Shown: positions 45,979 to 57,500 of the stretch, piece after piece
How positions within the stretch are numbered: the first letter of the stretch is position 1
How the letters are laid out: every line of letters starts with the position of its first letter
DNA from: Eunapius fragilis
Taxonomy: Eukaryota; Porifera; Demospongiae; Spongillida; Spongillidae
Direction of reading: 5' to 3'
Length of the DNA: 64,000 bases
Assembly: GCA_963681505.1 (NCBI GenBank)
Contig: OY811987.1
Span: 4,198,978 to 4,262,977, forward strand
Program-made: the position numbers and the translations under genes
The notes under the pieces: model-generated
Seen by the model: only the letters and a program-made list of their open reading frames with translations
Databases searched by the model: none
Told to the model about the DNA's origin: nothing

Positions 45979-47475
45979 GAACATCCGTTTAAAGCAAGGC
46001 TAGTCCTGAAAGAGGGAGCACAGCCTGTTTTCTGTAGACCAAGATCAGTACCCTTTGCAATAAAAGAACAGATCGAAAGGGAGCTTGAGCGGCTTGAGAA
46101 AACGGGTGTTATCTGTCCTGTCAATCACAGTGAATGGGCCACACCCATTGTGCCAGTTCCAAAGCCAGACCGAAGTATAAGAATATGTGGGGATTTTAAA
46201 ATAACGGTGAATTCAGCCCTACATGTAGACCAGTATCCCTTACCAATTCCCGAGGAACTATTTGCTACACTAGCTGGGGGGAAACAGTTCACGAAACTGG
46301 ACCTGTCTAATGCGTATCAACAACTTCCTTTGGATAATGAGTCAAGAAAAATGTGCACTATTAATACACACAGGGGTCTGTATCAGTATACCCGGTTACC
46401 GTTTGGAATTGCATCGGCTCCCGCCATTTTCCAGAAACTCATGGACTCAGTCTTACAAGGCATGTCAAGAACGGTTTGCTACATTGATGATATTTTGGTA
46501 ACAGGAGGTAGTGAAGATGAACATCTGAGGAATCTGGAGCTAGTGCTGGAGCGTCTGAAGACCCATGGCATTACGGTGAGGAAAAGTAAGTGTGTGTTCA
46601 TGGCCAACTCTGTTGAGTTCTTGGGGCATAGAATAGATGCAGAAGGTTTGCACCCGCTCGAAAGCATAATAGAAGCTATGGTGAAAGTTCCACAACCTAA
46701 GAACGTGGCAGAATTAAAGTCATTTTTAGGAATGGTTAACTATTATGCCAAATTTCTGCCAAACCTATCGACAACTATTTCCCCGTTATACACATTGCTG
46801 AAGAAGAATAGTAGATGGCAGTGGTCTAAAGAATGTAGCCAAGCCTTTTTAGCAGCCAAAGGCATGTTGACATCTTCTAAGGTTCTAGCACATTATAATC
46901 CAAAGTTGTCTTTGAGACTGGCTACAGATGCATCGAGTTATGGTGTAGGGGCGGTGTTGACGCAAGTGAGTGAAGAGGGAACGGAAAGGCCAGTAGCGTT
47001 TGCGTCACGGACGTTGTCGGAGGCAGAACGAAACTATGCACAGATAGAAAAGGAGGCTTTAGCTATCATCTTCGGAGTAAAAAGATTTCACGTGTATTTG
47101 TATGGACGAAAATTTCTGCTGTTAACGGATCACAAACCGTTAATTTTCGGTCCAAAGACTGGATTACCTATGGTGGCTGCGTCTAGATTACAAAGATGGG
47201 CACTAGTACTGTCAGCTTATCAGTATGACGTGAAGTTTAGAGCAACGGAAGAACACGGAAACGTGGATGGGTTGTCCAGACTGCCATTGAAATGTGAAGA
47301 ACACGAAGAAGAAACAGAAGCTAGCATATTCAACATGGTGCAAATAGAAACGCTCCCGGTAACTGCAGGACAGTTGCAAAATGAAAGCCAAGACAGAGAT
47401 TTGAGCAAGGTGATGCCGGAGTTACCTTCAAAAAGGCTGGCCAGAAGTGGTCACAGCAGAGTTACAAGCATATGA
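45979..47475 (+). pseudogene. Reverse transcriptase and RNase H region
   Basis: RT blocks in order: WATPIVPVPKPD, FTKLDLSNAYQQ, LPFGIASAPAIFQ, CYIDDILVTG (catalytic YxDD form) and FLGHRIDAEG. RNase H follows with LATDASSYGVGAVL, EKEALAII and LTDHKPL, ending near NVDGLSRLP. The domain block itself is uninterrupted. The frame is lost near 47430, before integrase. Confidence 0.92.
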
Positions 47476-48187
47476 ATTAAAGAAGACGGAACTAACCATG
47501 GAAAATCACACCTTGCTGTGGGGGATGCGAGTCGTAATACCTCGGAAGTTACAGGATAAGGTCCTATCGGAATTACATCATAACCATCCGGGTATGTCCA
47601 GAATGAAAGCCCTGGCGAGAAGTCATGTGTGGTGGCCTAACATAGATCGGGACATTGAAGCATGTGTTAGGTCATGCGAATGTTCTCAGGCCATAAAGCA
47701 ATCCATACCCCTGGCTCCAATGCAACCTTGGACGTGGCCAGAGAGACCATGGCAAAGAGTTCACGTGGACATTGCGGGACCAGTAAGTGGGAAAATGTGT
47801 TTTTTGTTGATGGACGCGCACTCTAAATGGCCAGAAGTGTACGAGATGACAAGTACAACAGCGCAAATGACGATTGAGATTCTTCGTCACATCTTTGCGT
47901 CTTATGGACTGCCAGAACAGTTGGTGTCTGATAATGGCCCTCAGTTTGTTGCAAAAGAGTTTGAAGAGTTCATGCTAAATAATGGAATAAAGCATATTCG
48001 AAGTGCTCCCTATCACCCAGCAACAAATGGACTAGCGGAACGTTTCGTGCAGTCATTCAAAAGAGCGATGGAAGCAATGAAGAACAGCGGGCAGACATGG
48101 CAACATAGATTGTCTTCATTTTTGTTAGTACACCACACACTGTTACTAATGTGTCCCCTGGTAGTCTTTTTCTGCAGAGATAGCTAA
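47447..48187 (+). pseudogene. Integrase region
   Basis: The H2C2-type zinc domain is seen as HHNHPGMSRMKAL then CVRSCECSQ. The DDE core has VHVDIAGP, SDNGPQF and AERFVQSF, with the glutamate in LAERF. The frame breaks near 48120, just before the usual C-terminal strand block. Confidence 0.9.
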
Positions 48188-48195
48188 GGACCAGG

Positions 48196-48627
48196 TTGGA
48201 TCTCCTTCGGGAAACTACAGAGCAGATCGTGCGAAAGAAGCAAGAAGAACAAAAAGAGTGGCATGACAAGAGTACGAGAGAGAGAGGGTTTGAGCCAAAT
48301 AACGTTGTGTGGGCAAGAAAGTTTGGGGCTGGGGAGAGATGGATAAAAGGACAAATAAAGCAGGGTTCGGGACCGGCATCGTATATAGTGAAGTTAGCCG
48401 ATGGGAGAATGTGGAGACGACATATCGACCATCTAAGAAGAGCAGAGGAGCGAGTAACAAAATCAGGGGGAAGGGAAAGTGATATAGACGATGAACAAAT
48501 GACACAGTCTACCAAGGAAGAAGAAAAGCGTACAGTTCTGGAGGAAAGAGCGGCAGTACAGATAGAGCAAGATACGCCGAAGGAGAGAACGAAACAGAGA
48601 AGGAAACAGGCGAAAAAGGAGAAATAA
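48196..48627 (+). pseudogene. Integrase C-terminal tail
   Basis: Glutamate/lysine-rich frame with VVWARKFGAGERW and DGRMWRRHIDHLR, matching the end of Gypsy integrases (chromatin-binding SH3-like part). It then becomes low complexity to the stop. A shift separates it from the core domain. Confidence 0.8.
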
Positions 48628-48748
48628 CAGAGAACGAAACAGATGAAAGAGGGGAGATATCTAGGAAACCAGAGGTTGAAGTAACTAGACATAAGTATCA
48701 GCTGAGACAAAATAGAAGACCACCAGATAGATATTAAGGAGAGAGGAG

Positions 48749-48879
48749 TGTCATATAGGGAACTATTAGTTGTGCAGCGCATGCGTGATTCAGGTATTTA
48801 ATAGTGTGATGTCGTGTGATAATCAGTTGATATACTCATTCTGTCAGACTTAACAATAGGCCTACGTGGGTATATCACA
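48749..48879 (+). repeat. 3' LTR
   Basis: Same ends as the 5' LTR. It is preceded by the purine run AAGGAGAGAGGAG (48736-48748), the polypurine tract for plus-strand priming. Confidence 0.92.
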
Positions 48880-48917
48880 ATTTTCACTGAAGCATATTTA
48901 TTTATTGATTTTCATTG

Positions 48918-48984
48918 TCGTCCCGTTCTGAAACCGTTTGATCCATATTTTCACTGAAGCATATTTATTTATTGATTTTCATTG
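48918..48984. repeat. Unoccupied duplicate of the retrotransposon target site
   Basis: The sequence left of the element (CTGAAACCGTTTGATCCATATTTT) and right of it (CACTGAAGCATATTTATTTATTG) occur here joined, with one ATTTT. The host therefore had a tandem duplication of about 67 bp, and the retrotransposon entered one unit only. Confidence 0.85.
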
Positions 48985-49170
48985 CTAAGGAATGTATGAA
49001 GTAGGATCAAAGATGTTACTAAAAGACTTCAGACACAAGAAGAGAAAAGGAGGGAAAATGGATAACAAGTGGACTGGCCCTTGTGTCTCACCCAAAATTT
49101 AGGAAAGGGACTGTATACAATAAAGGCCATTGATGCTACCACATCTCAAGCCATGTGAAAGTTTATGCAT
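48985..49170 (+). pseudogene. Second Gypsy integrase C-terminal fragment
   Basis: Frame reading YEVGSKMLLKDF, then RKGGKMDNKWTGPC, then KGLYTIKAID. This is the usual block after the integrase core in another Gypsy lineage. No ATG, no other domains and no LTR next to it. Confidence 0.65.
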
Positions 49171-49301
49171 ATTAATGAGTTATACCTACGCCGTCACATA
49201 CAGGGGAGGGGGCTCGGAATAGTGGAAAGTAACACCTCGGAACAGTGGAAAATTACGGCGATTCATTATATATTTGCGGCGCAGTAATTGGATGTATAAG
49301 T

Positions 49302-49525
49302 AAAGCCGGTTCGCATTATGACGCGATGCGTCGCGATGAATGAAAGAAAAGAACTCTTCGGCCATCAATTTTTAATAACGTACCAGTATCGGGCGTGGTT
49401 TAGCTGTGATTTATCGCTGCGACGTCGCATGCATCGCGTCGCAGGAATAGAATTTTTTTTTCTATTCCTGTGACAACTATCGCGTCGCATCGCGGGGTCT
49501 TGCGTCATATTGTGAACCAGGCTTA
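49302..49525. repeat. MITE with GACGCAA/GCGATGCGTCGCG termini
   Basis: The left end AAGCCGGTTCGCATTATGACGC pairs with the right end GCGTCATATTGTGAACCAGGCTT. Subterminal GCGATGCGTCGCG-type words occur near both ends. An internal 9-bp hairpin (AGGAATAGA/TCTATTCCT, 49442-49468) marks the middle. Confidence 0.75.
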
Positions 49526-50362
49526 AACATCGGTCGCTGTTGCGTCATCCGCAAAACATTTTAAACGCGCGTCAACATCCATGACGCAAAGAAATATAGC
49601 CTGCCCTCTTTAAGTTTATATCCCCACTCAAGCAGGACATCTGTAGTATTACATACACTTTGAAGAGCAGTCTTGATGTTGGAAATTCCAATCACATTAA
49701 TCAGCAGCGCAAAGGTGCCCTACATGCATCACCATCAATTCTATGCATATTATGTCCAAGTCAAGCGGCTGTGGATTTCTAGATGAGCTCTCCTCAGGTT
49801 AGACACCTTAATTAGTAGTTAAACATGTACATAATTATGGACATAGGCGCCATAGTAATTTAGATTAAGTAATTTGATGTACAGAGTTACATGCATTACT
49901 CTCATAATGAAATACGGAAAAGTTTTTAACGGAATATCATGAGGCAGTTACAAATATAATTTTGGATAGCATTAGGCTAATTATTAATAATGATCAGCTG
50001 TGTATTCACGTTGATGAGTATAATAATTTCAGCTAGCTTCATTGACAATAAATCCCAAATTTGGATGCAAAAAAAAAAAATGCTGATACTGGATTAAAGA
50101 ACTGCATGGGATTGTACACATCTCTGATAGGCAATGTATTCAGCGATCTGAAGCATGGGCAACAGTAGTCTCGTCGGAAGACACTGCCAGGGTCCTAGCA
50201 CGCATGCGCTAGCCATTACCAAGAAAAGTGGTAATAGTATACTTTTGTAGTTTATTTTGGAAACCGTTCCGTATATGTGCGTCGACCGCAGATTTTCATA
50301 GCGCTCCATTTAGTAATACACAACGCGTATACAAAAAGTTTATACTGAACGTGTAATTAACT
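49526..50362. other. Intergenic; no gene recognised
   Basis: AT-rich, without credible open frames. A CATGACGCAA word near 49581 resembles the MITE just upstream and may be a fragment of another copy. Confidence 0.4.
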
Positions 50363-51640
50363 ATGGCTGCCACAGAGTCAAGGTCTTGTAGCATTTGTAC
50401 AACGCTGTTACTCCTACACATTCAATAATGTTATTCTCAAGGTTTCTTTGGCGTCAGGGCTTGCAGATAGGCTCAGCAGGGTTGTTGATGTCCCAGTAGC
50501 TGCAGATGATGGTCAGTCAAGGTTCATCTGCAGAAGTTGCAAAAATAAATTTTTGTCAGCTGAGTCCTTCAGAACCACAGCCAAGGAAACGTATCGGAAG
50601 AATAATGGCTCTCTCGAGCTCATTCTCTCTGGCACCGGTAGAAAGAGAACAAAGGATACCAGTGGCCCTGGGGCATCTCCTCACACGAACCAGTGCAGAC
50701 CTGTGGCCAAGCGCTCTGGAAGAAGGCTTACTTATCTGGATAGCCATGACTGTAAGGGAAAGAAATAATAATTAATGTTATACCTTAAAATTTATTTATG
50801 CTTGTACAGCACTAAGCACTGAACCACCGAGTGACAGTGTCAGTTATCTAATCAGGATACTACAGAGGGTACAGGAGACCAAGAGATAAATGTGATTGGT
50901 GTCTCAAACCCATCTCAGAGTCATGTTGAAGGTTTGTTGTACAAATAAGTTCACATCATTCACCTAATAGATATTTTTCGCCCCCGTATCTTTAATATAA
51001 AAATAGGGCCTGGGGACGAGGCTAGGGTAACAGATGCAGTTATAAATGCTGCTCAACGTATACCTGTTTTCCGGAAGTGGATGGACTGCAATCTACAACA
51101 CTTGGCTTTAAATTATCTTACAAATAACTTCTGTACAAATGTTGAATATGAGTGACAGTCTCAAACACTAACTAACGAGATCACTGACCTTGGTTATGGT
51201 TCAAAGGAAGTAAAGAAACAGATAGCAGCAATGTTAATTAGCAGTGAGATGGAGATTAACTTAAAATTTGCACAATTGCGGATAGTTATCTATTGCCTAT
51301 GCAATCTCCGTTTGTGTTGTCGATGATCCTGTAATGCTTGAATACAATCAGAATAGCCTGATGGCCATTTGTTCCAGTTTATTAAGAAAAAAATAAATAA
51401 CAGCCATTCCATGTAAAAAGCGGCAAGCAAAGCCACGTGACCAGCACACCGCTACACTTCTGCCATTGTACTGCGCTTGTAGCCAAATTGAAGATGCATG
51501 GAAGAATGATTCAATGTGACGTTTGTGGTGAGAGATTTCACAACACATATGTATCATTACCAGACTATATTTGGAGCGACTGTGACAAAAGCTGGCAGTG
51601 TCCAGTGCATGTGCTAAATGATATGAAGCTGAAGTAATTA
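50363..51640 (+). pseudogene. Decayed multi-exon zinc-finger gene
   Basis: An ATG at 50363 opens MAATESRSCSIC, then the frame shifts by one. From about 50390 to 50751 it continues with LADRLSRVVDVPVAADDG and FICRSCKNKFLSAESF. Paired CxxC motifs at that spacing resemble the insect ZAD-type finger. A second coding-like block at 50856-50931 sits between splice-like ends, and a third at 51008-51290 has one in-frame TGA. A final block near 51455-51637 has CHC, IQCDVCGERFH and WQCPVH, like a PHD finger with one ligand missing. Whether the blocks were one gene is inference. Decay or sequencing error could explain the breaks. Confidence 0.5.
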
Positions 51641-53043
51641 TAGATACAACTAATCATTGAGGCTGAGTCATTTGCACGGTCAATGGATAGTGTTATAAGA
51701 TATTATAGTTCAGGAATCGTACAGTACCGAGAACAACGACGAGAAGGTTACTGAGTAATATATTATGCATGCATGAGCTTAAAGCATGAGGCTGCAACCA
51801 TAAAGCTGGAACTAAAGGGGGGATTGCGCTGATTATAGAGTGACAAGTGAAGGGATGACCGCATAAGATAACGAAATGTTATATCAGATTCTGCGTCGAC
51901 GAGGAGGTAAAAGAAGGGAAGGGCGGACCGGGTGAGGGGTCCCTGATATGCATATACTGCAAATTTGGAATGCGCAGGTGATGCTGCATCTGTGAGCGTT
52001 GATACATGCCAGCATGGGGGGGGGGGGGGGGGGCCATGCTTGGAAAAATGTAGCCAGAGGTGCAAAAACATAAAGGTGAGCATCATCAGCACATACAATT
52101 GTCTGTTTGTCAGTCACGATGCCGCGATGTCAGTCAGCAATGCCATACGTTTGAAACACATGCAACACTATATGACACGAGGTAATACATTTATGAATAT
52201 TGAATTCTCGCTTCGGAGCATATTGTAGGGATACTTTCAGTCACTATCAAATGTTGCGCATCTGGTTATGCATTGTTATTGGTAATCGCAGCCTAGTGTG
52301 AGCATTCAGACAGGTCATTACCCAACCTGGCAGAGCTAATGACATGTGGTCCATCAATCCAAGGAATTCGATGAAACGAGTATAGGTGTAACCCATAAAG
52401 ACAGCGCACGTAATGTGAAAAAAAAAAAAAAAAACACGTACACACATAACACATCGCTTAATTAGGATGATGAAAACCAGTCGATATAAGTATTAACGCC
52501 CCAAGTAACCGTACACTTCGGAGCCAGATACAAAAAAGTGTGGTTTGTGCAGAACGGCAAGTGGATTATTATAATAATATTTTTTGCAGGCTCCAATAAA
52601 GGGTTGTCTTCTGGGCCTTTCTTACTGCGGGCAAGATCGATTATAAAATATACCATTAAGGTAAGACATACCGTGATTACGATCATGCATTTATCATATG
52701 CGGTAGATATTTCTGAAAGTATAAAGAATAAGGATTGGTCTACATGACTGTCACTAAGCATAACTTAGAATAAACCCGATATCTTAACCTGACTAACGAT
52801 TTAATTACCTTCACTTTATACTTTGGCAGCATTTAGCTGCCCTTTTCCTTTTTCTCTCGCGCTCGTCCTATGCATGTTTTGAAAATCAATGCATATGGTC
52901 AATCATTATAATAAGCAAGCGGCCGGCCGAGGGAATTCGAAGCGGGATCATAAAGAGTACGGTACGCGGGTATGGGTCACGGGGTAAGACACTGGGAAAA
53001 TTACTTCGATGCGGAATAAAAAAGTATCCAATGAAGCGGACTT

Positions 53044-53120
53044 CTAGTCTCGTACCCAGAGCCTCTAACCGCAGCTGATGCGGATGGATTACATCACCGC
53101 TAAACGGGAGAAGGGTCTGG
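53044..53120. repeat. Short dispersed repeat, copy 2 (inverted)
   Basis: Begins TAGTCTCGTACCCAGAG, contains GCGGATGGATTACATCACCGC, ends near GGGTCTGGGG. Compare 12782-12850 and 54003-54085. Confidence 0.6.
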
Positions 53121-54002
53121 GGAATCTGTCAGCAAAATCGTGGCCGGTGCATGGAATACAATGATAACACTAATTCATACCAATGTCACGCGCTGCGAGT
53201 GATAAACTCGCGAAAGAGTTACTGCAATTAAGATGGATTCATTGTGTGTTATGTGTAAGCTTTCAGTCGGTAATTTAAAGAACCAGAGAGAGTGTTGCAC
53301 AGCTCCTCTACGGTTCACGTATTATGCTTGCATGCTGAGGCGACTAATGCACGATGGAATGGATGTCGATGCATCTTCCCCTGTGCTTGCCATGAGTATA
53401 GGCTAGTGTAATTAGAATGCCTCACCAAGTTTTGACACAGTACACTTCATCGGCTACGAAAGCTACCATGCAGGCTATCCTATTGTATATGCTGGTGACA
53501 CAATCAGGTCGCGCCACTGTTGTTCTGTCAGCAACATTTCGGGGCTGATAAAAATAAAAAAACTGATAGCTGTTCTCAGCAACCCTGCCTGTCTAGTCCG
53601 ATGACATCGCTGTTTGCGTCATCTCCATACAGTGCTGTAGCTTTTCTCCTCGCCGGTTAGTGTTTCGATCTAGTCCTTCATTAGAACGTGTAAGGGACTA
53701 GCTACGATAATTACTGACCCATCTGTTCTTCCCGCTCGTCTTTCGAACCAGTGTAGGAATGGCAGGACTGATCCAGTAACAGATGAACTTCCCTCTTCCG
53801 GGCAAACAAAGGCATTAAAAACCACTAATAAAGGCTTCAACAACTGCATGCTCAGAAGATACAGATAGAAACTCAAGATTGATTGCAATGCATGCATGGG
53901 GTACCCATAATTACGCGTGAAAAATTCAATTAAAACGTCTAACTGCGCATGCTAGCAATTATGATTCCAACGGCGGTGCCCACGATTTTGCCGAGAGATT
54001 TC

Positions 54003-54085
54003 CCAGACCCTCTTTCAGCGTAGCGGTGACGTATATAATCCATCCGCAGCTGCGGTTAAAAGGTTTTAATTGGTACGAGACAAGC
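54003..54085. repeat. Short dispersed repeat, copy 3
   Basis: CCAGACCC ... TATATAATCCATCCGCAGCTGCGGTTAAA ... GGTACGAGACAA. The core is shared with the other two copies. Confidence 0.55.
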
Positions 54086-54156
54086 GAAACTCTACCTTCA
54101 AACGGGCAGGATATCCTAACCACAAGGGCATTTGGACGCACATGCAGGGCCGGTGT

Positions 54157-54280
54157 CACGATATAGATTATCCCCCCTAAAAAATGATCCTCCGGGTAAT
54201 CTATTCCGGAATTGTTTATCCCCTCGGATAAATTATTCCGGAATAGTTTATCCTCCCTCGGAATAATTTATTCCCCTCCC
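54157..54280. repeat. Palindromic ATTCCGGAAT repeat cluster
   Basis: ATTCCGGAAT followed by TGTTTATCC or AGTTTATCC occurs at least twice, with related TTTATTCC and TAATCTATTCC words in both directions, next to a poly-C run. Origin unknown. Confidence 0.6.
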
Positions 54281-54302
54281 CCCCCCCCCCCCCACTCAGA
54301 AA

Positions 54303-54304
<2 letters not shown>

Positions 54305-54384
<80 letters not shown>

Positions 54385-54446
54385 GCGTGCGTGTGTGTGT
54401 ACATGTGTGTGTGCGTGTGTGTGTGTGTGCGTATGTGTGTGTATGT
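54305..54446. repeat. (GT)n microsatellite
   Basis: GT run of more than 70 bases, then GTGCGTGCGT variants, ending 50 bp before the 21-bp minisatellite. Confidence 0.9.
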
Positions 54447-54501
54447 TGTTGTTTATGATGCACATTTTGTTATACAAGTCATATGAACATTAATTAATGG
54501 T

Positions 54502-57500
54502 AGTAGATGGTAGAGGAGTACTAGTAAATGGTAGAGGAGTACTAGTAGATGGTAGAGGAGTACTAGTAGATGGTAGAGGAGTACTAGTAAATGGTAGAGG
54601 AGTACTAGTAGATGGTAGAGGAGTACTAGTAGATGGTAGAGGAGTACTAGTTGATGGTAGAGGAGTACTAGTAGATGGTAGAGGAGTACTAGTAGATGGT
54701 AGAGGAGTACTAGTAGATGGTAGAGGAGTACTAGTAGATGGTAGAGGAGTACTAGTAGATGGTAGAGGAGTACTAGTAGATGGTAGAGGAGTACTAGTAG
54801 ATGGTAGAGGAGTACTAGTAGATGGTAGAGGAGTACTAGTAGATGGTAGAGGAGTACTAGTAGATGGTAGAGGAGTACTAGTAAATGGTAGAGGAGTACT
54901 AGTAGATGGTAGAGGAGTACTAGTAAATGGTAGAGGAGTACTAGTAGATGGTAGAGGAGTACTAGTAAATGGTAGAGGAGTACTAGTAGATGGTAGAGGA
55001 GTACTAGTTGATGGTAGAGGAGTACTAGTAGATGGTAGAGGAGTACTAGTAGATGGTAGAGGAGTACTAGTAGATGGTAGAGGAGTACTAGTAGATGGTA
55101 GAGGAGTACTAGTTGATGGTAGAGGAGTACTAGTAGATGGTAGAGGAGTACTAGTAGATGGTAGAGGAGTACTAGTAGATGGTAGAGGAGTACTAGTAGA
55201 TGGTAGAGGAGTACTAGTAGATGATAGAGGAGTACTAGTAGATGGTAGAGGAGTACTAGTAAATGGTAGAGGAGTACTAGTAGATGGTAGAGGAGTACTA
55301 GTTGATGGTAGAGGAGTACTAGTAGATGGTAGAGGAGTACTAGTAGATGGTAGAGGAGTACTAGTAGATGGTAGAGGAGTACTAGTAGATGGTAGAGGAG
55401 TACTAGTAGATGGTAGAGGAGTACTAGTAGATGGTAGAGGAGTACTAGTAGATGGTAGAGGAGTACTAGTAGATGGTAGAGGAGTACTAGTAGATGGTAG
55501 AGGAGTACTAGTTGATGGTAGAGGAGTACTAGTAAATGGTAGAGGAGTACTAGTAGATGGTAGAGGAGTACTAGTTGATGGTAGAGGAGTACTAGTAGAT
55601 GGTAGAGGAGTACTAGTAGATGGTAGAGGAGTACTAGTAGATGGTAGAGGAGTACTAGTAAATGGTAGAGGAGTACTAGTAGATGGTAGAGGAGTACTAG
55701 TAGATGGTAGAGGAGTACTAGTAAATGGTAGAGGAGTACTAGTAAATGGTAGAGGAGTACTAGTAGATGGTAGAGGAGTACTAGTAAATGGTAGAGGAGT
55801 ACTAGTAAATGGTAGAGGAGTACTAGTAGATGGTAGAGGAGTACTAGTAAATGGTAGAGGAGTACTAGTAGATGGTAGAGGAGTACTAGTTGATGGTAGA
55901 GGAGTACTAGTAAATGGTAGAGGAGTACTAGTAGATGGTAGAGGAGTACTAGTAAATGGTAGAGGAGTACTAGTAGATGGTAGAGGAGTACTAGTAAATG
56001 GTAGAGGAGTACTAGTAGATGGTAGAGGAGTACTAGTAAATGGTAGAGGAGTACTAGTAGATGGTAGAGGAGTACTTGTAAATGGTAGAGGAGTACTAGT
56101 AGATGGTAGAGGAGTACTAGTAGATGGTAGAGGAGTACTAGTAGATGGTAGAGGAGTACTAGTTGATGGTAGAGGAGTACTAGTAGATGGTAGAGGAGTA
56201 CTAGTAGATGGTAGAGGAGTACTAGTAGATGGTAGAGGAGTACTAGTAGATGGTAGAGGAGTACTAGTAAATGGTAGAGGAGTACTAGTAGATGGTAGAG
56301 GAGTACTAGTAAATGGTAGAGGAGTACTAGTAGATGGTAGAGGAGTACTAGTTGATGGTAGAGGAGTACTAGTAGATGGTAGAGGAGTACTAGTTGATGG
56401 TAGAGGAGTACTAGTAGATGGTAGAGGAGTACTAGTAGATGGTAGAGGAGTACTAGTAGATGGTAGAGGAGTACTAGTAGATGGTAGAGGAGTACTAGTA
56501 AATGGTAGAGGAGTACTAGTAGATGGTAGAGGAGTACTAGTAGATGGTAGAGGAGTACTAGTAGATGGTAGAGGAGTACTAGTAGATGGTAGAAGAGTAC
56601 TAGTAAATGGTAGAGGAGTACTAGTAGATGGTAGAGGAGTACTAGTAAATGGTAGAGGAGTACTAGTAGATGGTAGAGGAGTACTAGTAGATGGTAGAGG
56701 AGTACTAGTAAATGGTAGAGGAGTACTAGTAGATGGTAGAGGAGTACTAGTAGATGGTAGAGGAGTACTAGTAAATGGTAGAGGAGTACTAGTAGATGGT
56801 AGAGGAGTACTAGTAGATGGTAGAGGAGTACTAGTAAATGGTAGAGGAGTACTAGTAGATGGTAGAGGAGTACTAGTAGATGGTAGAGGAGTACTAGTAA
56901 ATGGTAGAGGAGTACTAGTAGATGGTAGAGGAGTACTAGTAGATGGTAGAGGAGTACTAGTAAATGGTAGAGGAGTACTAGTAGATGGTAGAGGAGTACT
57001 AGTAGATGGTAGAGGAGTACTAGTAGATGGTAGAGGAGTACTAGTAGATGGTAGAGGAGTACTAGTAAATGGTAGAGGAGTACTAGTAGATGGTAGAGGA
57101 GTACTAGTAAATGGTAGAGGAGTACTAGTAAATGGTAGAGGAGTACTAGTAGATGGTAGAGGAGTACTAGTAGATGGTAGAGGAGTACTAGTAGATGGTA
57201 GAGGAGTACTAGTAGATGGTAGAGGAGTACTAGTAAATGGTAGAGGAGTACTAGTAGATGGTAGAGGAGTACTAGTAAATGGTAGAGGAGTACTAGTAGA
57301 TGGTAGAGGAGTACTAGTAGATGGTAGAGGAGTACTAGTAAATGGTAGAGGAGTACTAGTAGATGGTAGAGGAGTACTAGTAGATGGTAGAGGAGTACTA
57401 GTAAATGGTAGAGGAGTACTAGTAGATGGTAGAGGAGTACTAGTAGATGGTAGAGGAGTACTAGTAGATGGTAGAGGAGTACTAGTTGATGGTAGAGGAG

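Larger units (their letters stand above)
44601..48879 (+). mobile_element. Ty3/Gypsy LTR retrotransposon, inactivated
   Basis: 4.28 kb, bounded by LTRs of 135 and 131 bp that begin TGTCATATAGGG and end TATATCACA. Both sides are flanked by ATTTT (44596-44600 and 48880-48884), a 5-bp target duplication. Inside, in order: gag with two CCHC knuckles, protease, reverse transcriptase, RNase H, integrase and a basic C-terminal tail, the order of Ty3/Gypsy (Metaviridae). There is no envelope-like frame. Several frameshifts and stops interrupt the polyprotein, so it is not autonomous as sequenced. The LTRs differ at about two bases plus one small indel, so the insertion is not old. Confidence 0.93.
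51641..54156. other. Intergenic; short repeats, no gene recognised
   Basis: Includes a poly-G run at 52017-52033, an A run near 52418, and two copies of a 75-bp dispersed repeat (53044-53120 inverted, and 54003-54085; the first copy is at 12782). No domain-bearing open frame is seen. Confidence 0.45.

Noticed and set aside
52915-52950. Cloning-site-like sequence (GCGGCCGGCC, GAATTC)
   Set aside because: Isolated sites with normal flanks and no vector sequence; chance is sufficient.
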